A stretch of 64,000 nucleotides of DNA from Desulfacinum hydrothermale DSM 13146 (GTDB taxonomy: Bacteria > Desulfobacterota > Syntrophobacteria > Syntrophobacterales > DSM-9756), in contig NZ_FWXF01000010.1 of the NCBI RefSeq assembly GCF_900176285.1, forward strand, positions 62,001 through 126,000, given 5' to 3'. The notes beneath the pieces are model-generated. The model was not told the DNA's origin. It saw only the letters and a list, made by a program, of their open reading frames with translations, and searched no databases. The position numbers and the translations under genes were made by a program. Positions 35,770-45,365 of the stretch are shown piece after piece. Positions within the stretch are counted from its first letter, which is position 1. Every line of letters starts with the position of its first letter.

Positions 35770-36174
35770 ATGAAGAATCTTGCCATTTTGCTGGTTTCAG
35801 CCTTGGTGATCACCAGTGTGGGCGCCTGTGTGCCGGGCCCCACCACCCAGCAGCATCTGGAATCGGCCACCTGGCTAGGTGTGGTGGGCGCGGGCGTGGG
35901 GGCCCTGATCGATAAGGACAACCCGTGGCGGGGCGCCGTCATTGGAGGTGCCATCGGTTCGGTGGCGGGTTACGGCCTGGCAGAAATCACCCAAAGGGCT
36001 GCGGAAGAGGCTGCCAGCCGTCGCCAAACGGTCACCTATCACAATCCCAATAGCAACGAATGGGTGCAGGCGGACCCCGTGGCCTACGATAACGGCTATG
36101 CCACCGTGCGCACGCGCACCTGGAAGGATCGCCAGCTCACCGACGACCGCTACCTGCGTGTTCCGGCCTACTGA
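35770..36174 (+). CDS. Glycine-zipper lipoprotein
   Basis: 134 residues. A lipobox is visible at SALVITSVGAC near residue 20, so the mature protein should be lipid-anchored. WLGVVGAGVGALIDKDNPWRGAVIGGAIGSVAGYG is a paired glycine zipper (reported here as a pattern) typical of outer-membrane 17-kDa-antigen-like lipoproteins. The C-terminus is polar with repeated YDNGYATV-type strands. AGGAAGGGGA precedes ATG 35770. It follows the ABC-F gene by 31 bp. Confidence 0.85.
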   Translation: MKNLAILLVSALVITSVGACVPGPTTQQHLESATWLGVVGAGVGALIDKDNPWRGAVIGGAIGSVAGYGLAEITQRAAEEAASRRQTVTYHNPNSNEWVQADPVAYDNGYATVRTRTWKDRQLTDDRYLRVPAY

Positions 36175-36175
36175 G

Positions 36176-36200
36176 GAGCCGGAAAAGACGAGGCTCTTTT
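36176..36200 (+). terminator. Weak terminator after the lipoprotein gene
   Basis: GAGCC and GGCTC pair across an 11-nt loop and are followed by four T, 2 bp past the stop. Stem is only 5 bp. Confidence 0.4.
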
Positions 36201-36216
36201 CATCTTCCCGGGCCGA

Positions 36217-36507
36217 TCAATCCGGGGTTTGAGCGCTTTCCTGTGCCAAGTTCCGGATGCGGGTCCGGTGGGCCTCCAGGGCCGCGTTGCCCGGATAGAT
36301 CTTGAGGGCCCTGTCCAGTGTTTGAAGGGCTCGCGGCCAGTCCTGGCGCACCTCATAAAGGCGCGCCAGCACGAGCCATGCGCCCGGATCCAGGCCCTTC
36401 TTGCGCAATCTGCGGTTCACGAGAAAGATGGCCAGTCGGCTGCCGTAATCGTAGTAGAGCTTTTTGGGATAGTCCAAAAGGCCCATGAGATCTGCATCCT
36501 CCGTCAT
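36217..36507 (-). CDS. Small TPR-type protein
   Basis: 96 residues; the C-terminal half reads as a tetratricopeptide-like helix pair (AWLVLARLYEVRQDWPRALQ, TLDRALKIYPGNAALEA). No signal or enzyme motif. Its ATG overlaps the holC stop by 4 nt (ATGA), so it is translationally coupled to holC. Confidence 0.8.
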   Translation of the reverse strand: MTEDADLMGLLDYPKKLYYDYGSRLAIFLVNRRLRKKGLDPGAWLVLARLYEVRQDWPRALQTLDRALKIYPGNAALEAHRTRIRNLAQESAQTPD

Positions 36508-36962
36508 TTCTTTCTTTTCGAGCCCCGGTGGGTTGCGGCCGCATGCTTGAGTTCCACTCCGCGTGCCTTGGCTTCCAGCCAGAGACGGCGGCTGTCTTGC
36601 TTCCTTTCTTCGTCGTCCAAGGGCACAAAGTGCAGGATGGCGGGGTAGCGTGCCAAGGCGTCCAGATCGGGAAAGGCGTCACAGAGGACCACATCGGCCG
36701 GCAACGGAAGCCGGGGATCCACCGCAATGAGGACCGGCTCGGGAAAGGATACCTCCAAATCCGCCTCCGCCACGATCCGGTGGGGCACAAAGCTGGGCTG
36801 GGAAAAACTCCACAGGAGCTTATCCAGGTGCTGCGCTCCCAGGCTGGAGTCGGTAAGCACCAGCACCTTCTTTCCCTTCTCCGCGAAATACTCCGCCCAA
36901 CGGCACAAATCCCGGCGCTGGTCCCTGGCCGTGGTTTCCACAAAGATCATTTCCTGCGGCAT
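36504..36962 (-). CDS. holC: DNA polymerase III chi subunit
   Basis: 152 residues. The HolC pattern is recognisable: FVETTARDQRRDLCRWAEYF, KKVLVLTDSSLGAQHLDKLLW, FSQPSFVPHRI and a terminal region with acidic and aromatic residues. Chi links the clamp loader to SSB. It is encoded just upstream of a small TPR gene and downstream of the Mth938-like gene on the same strand. Confidence 0.88.
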   Translation of the reverse strand: MPQEMIFVETTARDQRRDLCRWAEYFAEKGKKVLVLTDSSLGAQHLDKLLWSFSQPSFVPHRIVAEADLEVSFPEPVLIAVDPRLPLPADVVLCDAFPDLDALARYPAILHFVPLDDEERKQDSRRLWLEAKARGVELKHAAATHRGSKRKK

Positions 36963-37036
36963 AAACTCCTCACCATGATGTGTCATGGGCAGCCGGCCTT
37001 TTCCAAAGGAAGAGCGGCCTTGGCAGGCTGTAACCT

Positions 37037-37378
37037 TCAGCAGGTCAGGTGAAAGGCCGCAGCGGCGTCTTCTCCCTGGGCCACCAGCTCGTTGAAGGTT
37101 TGCACCGCCCTTTCGGTGGGCTCATCCAGCAACCGGATGCCCATCTCGGCACAGGCGCGGCGCACATCGTTTCCCGGTTTCATGAGGCCGGGCTTGCCGC
37201 GGCCGATGACCAGCACCTTCGGTCGAGCTTCCAGGATGTCTTGGATGTCGTCCACGCACACCTTGTGGCCTTCCCGGCGCCACCAGTTGGCCGTCACCTG
37301 GCCTTTGACGATCTTGAGATCCGCCTGATAGGTGGTCCCCCCGATGTCCATGGCTCCGAAACGATACCCTTCGATCAT
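37037..37378 (-). CDS. Mth938-like domain protein (NDUFAF3/DUF498 family)
   Basis: 113 residues. The Mth938 fold is indicated by YRFGAMDIGGTTYQADLKIV, VLVIGRGKPGLMKPGNDVRR and LLDEPTERAVQTFNEL. Homologues are distant relatives of the mitochondrial complex I assembly factor NDUFAF3; bacterial function is not settled. ATG 37378 has the stronger context. It lies 74 bp before holC on the same strand. Confidence 0.85.
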   Translation of the reverse strand: MIEGYRFGAMDIGGTTYQADLKIVKGQVTANWWRREGHKVCVDDIQDILEARPKVLVIGRGKPGLMKPGNDVRRACAEMGIRLLDEPTERAVQTFNELVAQGEDAAAAFHLTC

Positions 37379-37501
37379 GGCGTCCACCTCCCGAAACCGA
37401 TCGTTACGGGCCTTCCTGATCCGATCCGGCCTCTTTGCTGCCTGACGGTGGATTGTTGGGAAACTGTTTTCCTCTTTCTTTTCTCCTCCGAACGGCTCTG
37501 T

Positions 37502-40500
37502 CTAGGCCCCGCAGGCCTTCATGCTCAGATCCACGCAATCTTGCCCGAAATGTTGGCTCATGTCTTCCAAAAAGGAGGCGGTGGGATTCACCTGGAGCTT
37601 GGGATTGAGGGCGATCACCGCTTCGGCCTGTCCCTCCACGTCGATGTGCAGCAGGGTGCTGCACTGGCCCGGGTGGGTCACCAGCAGGTGCCGGAGCCGC
37701 TCCAGGGCGTCCCGGTCCAGTCGGTCCGCGCTCAGGTGGATGTGCACGGCTTCCACCGTCTGGGTCTGGGCATCGTCCAGGGTGAGAATGTTGTCGGCGA
37801 GGATCTTGGAGCCCTTTTCGTCATGCTGGATGGTGCCCAGAACCACCAGCGGTTCGTCTCCCTGGAGCAACTCCCGGGCGCGGCCATAGACCTCGGGAAA
37901 GGCCACCACCTCCAGGGTTCCGTTCCTGTCTTCCAGGCTCAGGAAGGCCATCCGCTCGCCCTTCTTGGTGGTGAGCTCCTTGGTGATGGAGAGCAAGCCG
38001 CACAGGATGGTTTTGGCCCCGTCCTTTCTTTCCCGCACCCTTTGGGTGTCGGCCGTGCACAGCTTTTGGATCTGATCGCGGTAGTGGTCCAGCGGATGGC
38101 CGGAGATGTAGAAGCCCAGGGCCTCCTTCTCAAACTGGAGCGCGGTTCGGGTGTCCCAAGGCGGAACGTCGGGAAGCTTGGGTTCCATGGCCTTGCCCTT
38201 CGACTTGGCCCGGAGCAGGTCGAACATGTTGATCTGGCCCGTCTGGCGGTCCCGCTGACGCGCCTGGGCCTTGTCCAAGGCCTCGTCCAGGGCGGCGAAG
38301 GTGCGGGCCCGGTCCGGGTGGATGGAATCGAAGGCGCCGCACTTGATGAGCTGTTCCAGAACGCGCCGGTTGACCCGGGAGGTGTCCACGCGGTCGCAGA
38401 AATCATGGATGGATCGAAACGGGCCGTCCTTCTTTCTTACGGCCAGAATGGCTTCGATGGCGCCTTCTCCCACGTTTTTCACCGCGCCCAGCCCGAAGCG
38501 GATCTTTCCTTCCACCACGGCGAAGTCCCGCTCACTCACGTTCACGTCCGGAGGCAGCACCGGGATGCCCTTTTCGCGGCATTCGTTGATGAGCTTCACC
38601 ACCTGATCCGTGTTGCTCAGGAAGCTATTGAGCAGGGCCGCCATGAATTCCACCCGGTAGTGGGCCTTGAGGTAGGCGGTCTGGTAAGCGATGAGGGCAT
38701 AGGCGGCGCTGTGGGATTTGTTGAAGCCGTATCCGGCGAACTTTTCCATCAAGTCGAAGATGTGATTGGCCTTGGCCAGATCGATCCCGTTTTCCTTGGC
38801 ACCGGCCAGGAACCGTTCCCGCTGGGCCGCCATGACTTCCGGGATCTTTTTGCCCATGGCCCGGCGCAGGATATCGGCTTCGCCCAGGGTGTAGTTGGCC
38901 AGCACGCTGGCGATCTTCATCACCTGTTCCTGGTAGAGGATCACGCCGTAGGTGGGTTCCAGGATGGGCCGGAGCTGCTCCAGATCATAGGTGATGGGGA
39001 TGCGGCCGTGCTTGCCGTCGATGTAGTTGTCCACCATGCCGCTTTCGATGGGACCGGGGCGGTAGAGGGCCACCAGGGCGACGATGTCGGCGAAGTTTTC
39101 CGGGCGAAGTCGCACCAGGATGTCCCGCATGCCCGAGCTTTCCAGCTGGAACACCCCGGTGGTGTCCGCGGCGCACAGGAGTTCAAAGGTCTTGGCATCG
39201 TCCAGGGGCAGGCGCTGCATGTCCAGGTCCACCCCGTGGTTTTTTCGGATGAGCTCCACGGCGTTCTGGATCACCGTGAGGTTGCGCAGCCCCAGGAAGT
39301 CGAACTTGATGAGCCCCGCCTTTTCCACGTACTTCATGGAAAACTGGGTCACCACCTCCCCTTCCTGGTCCCGGTAGAGGGGCATGTACTCCACGATGGG
39401 CTTGTCGCCGATCACCACCCCCGCCGCATGGGTGGAGGCGTGCCGGGTGAGGCCCTCCAGGGCGAAGGCGATCTCGAAGAGCTCTTTGATCTTGGGATCG
39501 TCGCGCTGGAGTTCCGCCAGGCGCGGCTCCAGTTCGAAGGCCTTCTTCAATGTCATGCCGGGAGCCGCGGGAATGAGCTTGGCGACCTTGTCCACCTCGT
39601 TGTAGGGCAGCGCCAGGGCACGGCCCACATCCCGGATGACCGCCTTGGCCTGCATGGTCCCGAAGGTGGTGATGTGGGCCACCTGGTCCTTGCCGTACTT
39701 TTCCGCCACGTAGCGAAAGACCTCGTCGCGGCCCAGGACGCAGAAGTCCACGTCGATATCGGGCATGCTGATACGTTCCTTGTTGAGGAACCGTTCGAAG
39801 ATGAGCCCGTGCTCGATGGGATCCAGGTCCGTGATCCCCATGACATAGGCCACCAGGCTGCCGGCGGCCGACCCACGGCCCGGGCCCACGGGGATGCCCT
39901 TATCCTTGGCAAAGCCGATGAAATCCGCCACGATGAGAAAGTAGGCGGCGAAGCCCATCTCCTTGATCACGTCCATTTCATAGCGGAGCCGCTTCTCGTA
40001 TTCGGTCCCATCCTGATCGGAAAAGTCGGGACGGCGGGATCGGATCTCCTCCAAACGCCTTCGAAAGCCTTCCTTCACAGTGCTTTCGAAGCGGTCTTCG
40101 ATGGTTTCTCCGTTCTGCAGGGGAAAGACAGGGAAGTGGTATTCTCCCAGGGGAATCTCCAGGGAGCACATGTCGGCGATGCGCACGGTGTTTTCCAGCG
40201 CCTCCGGCACATGGGCGAATTCCCGGGCCATCTCGTCGGGGGACTTGAAGTAGAGCTGGTCCGTTCGGAACTTCATGCGCTTTTCATCCAGGATGTTCTT
40301 TCCGGTCTGGATGCAAAGCAGGATTTCGTGGGCCCGGGCATCGCTCTTTTTCAGATAGTGGCAGTCGTTGGTGGCCACCAGGGGGATGCCCAGTTCCCGG
40401 CCCAAAGCGATGAGCTTTTCGTTGACGATCGCCTGCTCCGGGATGCCGTTGGCCTGCATTTCCAGGTAGAAGTTCCCCGGTCCGAAAATCTCCTCGTATT

Positions 40501-40996
40501 CCCGGGCGGCCTTGGCCGCCGCGTCCGGGCGGTTGTGGTTCAGGTGAAAGGCCACTTCACCCTTGAGGCAGCTGGAAAGGGCCACCAGGCCCTGGCTGTG
40601 TTGGCGAAGCAACTCTTTGTCGGCCCGGGGCTTGTAGTAGAAGCCCTCCAAATGGGCCAGACTGACCACCTTCATGAGGTTCTTGTAGCCGGTGAGATCC
40701 TTGGCCAGAAGGACCAGGTGGTAGTTGCGATCCTCCTCCCCTTTGTTGCCCGTGGCCGCCTGGCGTTCATGTCGGCTTCGGGGAGCCAGGTAGATCTCGC
40801 AGCCGATGAGCGGTTTGATCCCCGCCTTTCGGGCCTTTTCATAGAATTCCAGGGCCCCGAACATGTTGCCGTGATCGGTCACGGCCACGGCAGGCATTCC
40901 AAATCCCTTGGCCGTCTCGATCAAATCCTGCAAACGGATGGCTCCGTCCAGGAGGCTGTATTGACTGTGCACATGCAGATGGACAAAGGGCGGCAT
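37502..40996 (-). CDS. dnaE: DNA polymerase III alpha subunit
   Basis: 1164 residues, the replicative polymerase. N-terminal PHP domain (PPFVHLHVHSQYSLLDG), polymerase motifs including GPGRGSAAGSLVAYVMGITD and PDIDVDFC with the catalytic aspartates, AGYGFNKSHSAAYALIAYQT, two helix-hairpin-helix segments and a C-terminal OB domain (CGLLSITKELTTKKGERMAF). ATG 40996 starts exactly at the PHP domain; the open frame extends to 41182 but that is leader. Long antisense open frames over this gene are codon-bias shadows. Confidence 0.97.
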   Translation of the reverse strand: MPPFVHLHVHSQYSLLDGAIRLQDLIETAKGFGMPAVAVTDHGNMFGALEFYEKARKAGIKPLIGCEIYLAPRSRHERQAATGNKGEEDRNYHLVLLAKDLTGYKNLMKVVSLAHLEGFYYKPRADKELLRQHSQGLVALSSCLKGEVAFHLNHNRPDAAAKAAREYEEIFGPGNFYLEMQANGIPEQAIVNEKLIALGRELGIPLVATNDCHYLKKSDARAHEILLCIQTGKNILDEKRMKFRTDQLYFKSPDEMAREFAHVPEALENTVRIADMCSLEIPLGEYHFPVFPLQNGETIEDRFESTVKEGFRRRLEEIRSRRPDFSDQDGTEYEKRLRYEMDVIKEMGFAAYFLIVADFIGFAKDKGIPVGPGRGSAAGSLVAYVMGITDLDPIEHGLIFERFLNKERISMPDIDVDFCVLGRDEVFRYVAEKYGKDQVAHITTFGTMQAKAVIRDVGRALALPYNEVDKVAKLIPAAPGMTLKKAFELEPRLAELQRDDPKIKELFEIAFALEGLTRHASTHAAGVVIGDKPIVEYMPLYRDQEGEVVTQFSMKYVEKAGLIKFDFLGLRNLTVIQNAVELIRKNHGVDLDMQRLPLDDAKTFELLCAADTTGVFQLESSGMRDILVRLRPENFADIVALVALYRPGPIESGMVDNYIDGKHGRIPITYDLEQLRPILEPTYGVILYQEQVMKIASVLANYTLGEADILRRAMGKKIPEVMAAQRERFLAGAKENGIDLAKANHIFDLMEKFAGYGFNKSHSAAYALIAYQTAYLKAHYRVEFMAALLNSFLSNTDQVVKLINECREKGIPVLPPDVNVSERDFAVVEGKIRFGLGAVKNVGEGAIEAILAVRKKDGPFRSIHDFCDRVDTSRVNRRVLEQLIKCGAFDSIHPDRARTFAALDEALDKAQARQRDRQTGQINMFDLLRAKSKGKAMEPKLPDVPPWDTRTALQFEKEALGFYISGHPLDHYRDQIQKLCTADTQRVRERKDGAKTILCGLLSITKELTTKKGERMAFLSLEDRNGTLEVVAFPEVYGRARELLQGDEPLVVLGTIQHDEKGSKILADNILTLDDAQTQTVEAVHIHLSADRLDRDALERLRHLLVTHPGQCSTLLHIDVEGQAEAVIALNPKLQVNPTASFLEDMSQHFGQDCVDLSMKACGA

Positions 40997-41108
40997 CTGT
41001 CGATCCTCTGAAAGTGAAAGGTTCAGGAAAAAGGGCGCCAGGAAAAACGGTTGCTGCCCATGGGAATCTTCCCGCACCCGGGCTCCCGCTATCTTGTTTC
41101 CTGGCCCT

Positions 41109-43277
41109 TTACCCCTTCTCCCGTTTCGCTTTTCCTTCCGGTATGGCCTTGCGTTCGTAATTGAAAAGGGAATAGGGGGCATCGGCCCGATGGCGTCGGA
41201 AACCGCTCAAAATCCGCTGCCAGTCCTTGTCGTTCAAACGGGCGCCCCCTTCGCTCAGGTCGATCAAGAAGAGGCGGTAGCCCATGGCGCGAAGCTCCGG
41301 AAGCTTTTCGAACCAGCAGAAAGGGTGGTCGGCGAAAACGGTCGTCAAGGCTCCCTGACGCTCCACCATGTACTGATCGCCCCGGGCGGTGCGCACCGGA
41401 ACCCCGGTCATGATCGCAGGCTGCAGCCGGGAGATGAAGAGAAAGGGCTGGCCGTAGACGGTCACCACGGGGATGGCCGGTACGGGATCCGCAATGAGCT
41501 CCCGGAGCTCCCCGCCGGTCACTTCCTGGGAGAGCACCGTATGGGTGCATCCCATATCGGCCAAGGCCGCCATGGCCGCCTTGTTGCGGATGTTCATTCG
41601 GGATCCGGCCCACAGGTGCAGTCCCTCCAGACCCTCCAGCCAGTCCCAATGGCCCCAGTTGTTGACCTCCCAGATGCGGTATCCCCGGGCGGCGAACCAG
41701 GCCACCGCTTTCCGATAATACTCCTCGTCCTTTTCCAGGACCACCGGGGGAAGGGACCAGCCGAAGCGCTTTTTCTGTGCCGGATGCAGGCGCCCCTTGG
41801 CCAGGCGTTCCAGGTTTTCCTTGGTGGCGGTGCAAAAAATCCATTGGGCCGGAGACTGGAGAGCCCGACTCAGGTCCTGGTGCCGTCCCACCTTGAGCAC
41901 CAGAGTCTCCGCCAGGCGGCGTGCCTTGGGCCCCCTGTCCGCCGCTTCTTCCGGAATCCAGGCCTCGGCTTGAAACGCCTTTGAAAAGGTGAAGGGCTCC
42001 TGGCCTTCCCGTCGGATCCTTTTCCAGATTTCCGCGGGGGAGGTGGGCCTTCTGCCGATGCGGAAAAGACGTTCGCCCTCCACGGCCGAGGCCTTGGCGG
42101 CCACCACGACCGCCGGTCCCTGGGGGGGCGTTGGGTCCAGGGGATCTCCCGAAAGGGACTGGACGGCTTGGACCAAAAAAGGGGCCTTCTCACGGCCTTC
42201 CGCCGATTCCGGGCGCAGGCGGTCCCCGGCCTGCACGGACCGGCGAAGGTTCACCACCAGGCGATGGCCTTCCGCCTTGACGACGGTTCCCACCCACAAG
42301 CCGCTGGATCCGGACCGGTGGGGGCTGAGAATGGTCTCGCTGGGCGCGGCACCCAGAAAGCCGTCCGTGAGGCGCCGGGCGGGCGAAAGGGCCAACTGTT
42401 CCGTGGCCTTGCGGATTGCCTCACGCCGCCCGGCCGCAGGGGCGTCCAGCACCTGGCGATAGGCCTGGACCACCGTGGCGATGTAGTCGGCATCCTTCAT
42501 ACGCCCTTCGATCTTGAAGGACGCGATGCCCAGCTCCATGAGCTCAGGGAGCCGGGGAAGGGCGGAAAAATCGCCGCACGAAAAGAAGTAGCCCTGCTTG
42601 CGGCCCTGGCGAAACCGCAGGCGGCAGGGCTGGACGCACCGGCCCTGAAGGCCGCTGTGGCCCCCGCGGAAACTGCTGGCCAGGCACAGCCCGGAAAAGG
42701 AAAAACAGAGGGCGCCATGGACGAAGATCTCCAATTCCACGTCCGCACTACGGGTGATGTCCCGCAGTTCCTCCAGGCCCAGTTCCCGGGCCAGCACCAC
42801 CCGGCGGGCCCCCAGGCGCTTCAGAGTACGCACTCCGGCACGGTTGTGGACCGCCGCCAGGGTGCTGGCATGCAACTTCAGGTGCGGGAAAAAACGGCGG
42901 CAAAGGAAGAAAAGGCCGGGATCCTGCACGATCAGCGCGTCCACGCCCAAATCGGACAGGGCCTGGAGAGTATCCAGCACCTGCGGCACTTCGGGGGCCG
43001 TCACCGTGCTGTTCATCGCCACATAGACGGACACGTGACGGGACCTGGCAAAGGGAAGCAACCGGCTCACTTCCTTCAGGGAAAAGTTGGCGGCGTGCGC
43101 CCGGGCACTCAGCTGCTTCAGGCCCAGATAGACGGCGTCCGCTCCGCTTTCCACGGCCGCCCAGAAGGCCTCCACGTGTCCTGCGGGGGCCAGCAGCTCG
43201 GGCTTTTGGAATCGGGCCGTGTCCCTGGGGGGCGGTCGCTTTGTGGCGCGTTTCCTTCGAGTCGAGGTTTTCGTCAT
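41109..43277 (-). CDS. U32-family peptidase / tRNA- or rRNA-hydroxylase-like protein
   Basis: 722 residues with a full U32 domain near the N-terminus: PELLAPAGHVEAFWAAVESG, AVYLGLKQLSARAHAANFSL, and HGALCFSFSGLCLASSFRGG with the cysteines that in RlhA/TrhP bind an Fe-S cluster, then CVQPCRLRFRQ and ASFKIEGRMKDADYIATVV. The C-terminal half carries a second U32-like segment. Now thought to include RNA prephenate-dependent hydroxylases. Start ATG 43277 overlaps the upstream creatininase-family stop by 4 nt (ATGA). Confidence 0.9.
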   Translation of the reverse strand: MTKTSTRRKRATKRPPPRDTARFQKPELLAPAGHVEAFWAAVESGADAVYLGLKQLSARAHAANFSLKEVSRLLPFARSRHVSVYVAMNSTVTAPEVPQVLDTLQALSDLGVDALIVQDPGLFFLCRRFFPHLKLHASTLAAVHNRAGVRTLKRLGARRVVLARELGLEELRDITRSADVELEIFVHGALCFSFSGLCLASSFRGGHSGLQGRCVQPCRLRFRQGRKQGYFFSCGDFSALPRLPELMELGIASFKIEGRMKDADYIATVVQAYRQVLDAPAAGRREAIRKATEQLALSPARRLTDGFLGAAPSETILSPHRSGSSGLWVGTVVKAEGHRLVVNLRRSVQAGDRLRPESAEGREKAPFLVQAVQSLSGDPLDPTPPQGPAVVVAAKASAVEGERLFRIGRRPTSPAEIWKRIRREGQEPFTFSKAFQAEAWIPEEAADRGPKARRLAETLVLKVGRHQDLSRALQSPAQWIFCTATKENLERLAKGRLHPAQKKRFGWSLPPVVLEKDEEYYRKAVAWFAARGYRIWEVNNWGHWDWLEGLEGLHLWAGSRMNIRNKAAMAALADMGCTHTVLSQEVTGGELRELIADPVPAIPVVTVYGQPFLFISRLQPAIMTGVPVRTARGDQYMVERQGALTTVFADHPFCWFEKLPELRAMGYRLFLIDLSEGGARLNDKDWQRILSGFRRHRADAPYSLFNYERKAIPEGKAKREKG

Positions 43278-44008
43278 GGGTGGTTCGGTTCTTCCCAAGC
43301 CTTGAGCTTTTCAATGAGTTCGATCAGAGCGGCCACGGAGGCCTCCAGGAGCCTTCTGCCCTTGTCCGGGCTGGCCGCCGGCGGGTTGCCCCATACGCCC
43401 GAACGCCAATAAGCGCGCTTGTTCCGCACCAGAATGTGGGCCGGGAAAGTGGGATAGGCCTCCTCGGCCGTTCCTTGTACCCACTTGGGATGCAGATGGA
43501 GCATGAGCGACGTTTCCACCTCGCCGGCATGGGAATCCCCCGGGGTTTCCTGAATGGTGCTCCAGGCGGCCCTTCCCAGATCCAGTACGGACAAGACGGC
43601 CATGCGAAGATCGGGGCATCGCTCCAGCAGTTCCTCTCCGGCGTCCAACAGCGTGGCCATGTGGGTGCCTCCCGCATGACCGCTCAGTAGGACCACCTGG
43701 CGCATCCCCTGACGGACGAATCCTTCCACCACGTCCAGGACGAGGGCCCGCAGGGTGGCGCTCCGGATGCCCACCGTGCCGGGATGAGCGCTGGAACTGC
43801 GGCACACGCCATACCACAAGGGGGGAGCCGACCAGACGGGGTGGCGTTGGGCCACGGCGTCGGCCAGGGCCTGGGCATGCAGGGTGTCCGTTCCCAGCGG
43901 CAAGTGGGGTCCGTGCTCTTCCAGAGAGCCGCAGGGCACGATGACCGTCGAGATACGATCCCGCTCCCTTTCGAAGAAGTCCATGGTGCATTGTTTGAGA
44001 ATCGGCAC
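43274..44008 (-). CDS. Creatininase-family amidohydrolase
   Basis: 244 residues. Metal-ligand and family motifs are visible: VPCGSLEEHGPHLPLGTDTLH (glutamate, histidines and aspartate), VLLSGHAGGTH and GDSHAGEVETSLML. Relatives include creatinine amidohydrolases, MftE-like peptidases and formamide deformylases; the actual substrate is open. Starts at GTG 44008 with GGGAGG 5 bp upstream. Overlaps the U32 peptidase start. Confidence 0.88.
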   Translation of the reverse strand: MPILKQCTMDFFERERDRISTVIVPCGSLEEHGPHLPLGTDTLHAQALADAVAQRHPVWSAPPLWYGVCRSSSAHPGTVGIRSATLRALVLDVVEGFVRQGMRQVVLLSGHAGGTHMATLLDAGEELLERCPDLRMAVLSVLDLGRAAWSTIQETPGDSHAGEVETSLMLHLHPKWVQGTAEEAYPTFPAHILVRNKRAYWRSGVWGNPPAASPDKGRRLLEASVAALIELIEKLKAWEEPNHP

Positions 44009-44212
44009 AGGTGCCTCCCGACAGCGTTGGAAATCAGTTCACGGCATCTTCCTGTTCGGCATCCCTTCCTTATCCCGTTCGGACGCCGGGAGCAAGGCCG
44101 ATCCCTTCTTGACGCGGACTCCTGCACGGGATAAGGATGGCCGAAGTAGAGCCTGGAAGTCGACTCGTGATGGGCCTTGCATTCATCAGGAAACGGGAGA
44201 TTGGCATTACCC

Positions 44213-44497
44213 ATGCAACTGCCGAACCTTCATCTCAGCCTCACGGTGGTGGCAGCCGTTGTCTTGTGCATCAATCTGCCTTTCGGCTACTGGCGCGCCC
44301 AGACGCAACGTTTTTCCAGGGGTTGGTTTCTGGCCATCCATGTTCCCGTGCCCTTGGTGGTGGGCCTGCGGATCGTGTCCGGCCTGGGCTGGCGCCTTGC
44401 CACCTTCCCGGTGCTCATCGGAGCCTTTTTCGCCGGGCAGCTGCTGGGCGGGCTCTTGTGTCGGCTCTCGGGTGGCAAAGGCGAAGGATCCCAATAG
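44213..44497 (+). CDS. Small membrane protein
   Basis: 94 residues with three hydrophobic segments ([50 protein letters not shown]). No known motif. Precedes the DJ-1/PfpI gene by 47 bp on the same strand. ATG 44213 is the only start consistent with a compact membrane protein. Confidence 0.7.
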   Translation: MQLPNLHLSLTVVAAVVLCINLPFGYWRAQTQRFSRGWFLAIHVPVPLVVGLRIVSGLGWRLATFPVLIGAFFAGQLLGGLLCRLSGGKGEGSQ

Positions 44498-44544
44498 AGC
44501 GCGTTTCATCCTATGGTTTAGCATTCGACAACGGGAGGAAAACC

Positions 44545-45132
44545 ATGGCAGCGAAAAAGATCCTCATGCTGGTGGGCGACTATGTGGAAGATTATGAGGT
44601 GATGGTTCCCTTTCAGATGCTCCTGATGGTGGGCCACACGGTCCACGCCGTCTGTCCGGACAAGAAGGCCGGCGAGACGGTCCGAACGGCCGTACACGAT
44701 TTCGAAGGGGATCAAACCTACAGTGAAAAACCCGGCCACAATTTCCTCTTGAACGCCACCTTCGACGAAGTGAAACCCGAAGACTACGACGCCCTGGTGA
44801 TTCCCGGGGGGCGGGCGCCGGAATACATTCGGCTGAACGAGCGGGTGTTGGACCTGGTGCGCCACTTCGCCCAGGCCGGAAAGCCCATCGCCTCCATCTG
44901 CCACGGCCAGCAGGTCCTGGTGGCCGCCGGCGTGGTGGAAGGAAAAGCCTGTACGGCCTACCCGGCGGTCAAGCCGGACCTGTTGCGTTCGGGAGCCAGC
45001 TGGGTGGAGGTGAACGAAACCTTCACCAACGCCCATGTGGACGGGAACCTGGTGACCGCCCCTGCCTGGCCCGCCCATCCCGAATGGATGCGCAAATTCC
45101 TGGAGCTTCTTGGAACCCGCATCGAGCCCTAG
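44545..45132 (+). CDS. DJ-1/PfpI-family protein
   Basis: 195 residues. The nucleophile elbow [20 protein letters not shown] carries the catalytic cysteine; [20 protein letters not shown] contains the conserved glutamate region. Could be a protein deglycase/chaperone, amidase or isomerase; family members are diverse. GGGAGGA lies 6 bp before ATG 44545. Followed directly by repeat copy D. Confidence 0.92.
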   Translation: MAAKKILMLVGDYVEDYEVMVPFQMLLMVGHTVHAVCPDKKAGETVRTAVHDFEGDQTYSEKPGHNFLLNATFDEVKPEDYDALVIPGGRAPEYIRLNERVLDLVRHFAQAGKPIASICHGQQVLVAAGVVEGKACTAYPAVKPDLLRSGASWVEVNETFTNAHVDGNLVTAPAWPAHPEWMRKFLELLGTRIEP

Positions 45133-45345
45133 GAGCTTGCCTGACAATGGCCCCTTGGCCTTTTGTGGCTTTCTGAGAGGTTGAAATTCCACCGGCCCCA
45201 AGGTGTTTTGAATTCTCAGATAGTCTCGTAAGTGCCGGTTCGGAACCCGCCCCCATCAAAGCTCCAAAAACACCACGGGGCACAGTGGGATTTCAACTGG
45301 TTGACAATTTCCAATAAAGTCGGAAGGCCTTTATGGGACAGGCTT
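45133..45345. repeat. Dispersed repeat, copy D (inverted pair)
   Basis: Contains the right half of the repeat twice in opposite orientation: about 45158-45222 matches the reverse complement of copy A (TTTTGTGGCTTTCTGAGAGG ... GTTTTGAATTCTCAGATAG), while 45228-45345 matches it directly (CGGTTCGGAACCCGCCCCCA ... CACCACGGGGCACAG ... GGATTTCAACTGGTT). A foldback or nested-insertion structure. Confidence 0.7.
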
Positions 45346-45365
45346 TTGGAGGAGGCCATGAGGTC

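Noticed and set aside
37049..41011. A 1320-codon plus-strand open frame over dnaE
   Set aside because: It is the antisense of a clear dnaE; GC-rich codon bias keeps the opposite frame open. The translation is low-complexity (G, H, V, Q-rich) and matches no family.
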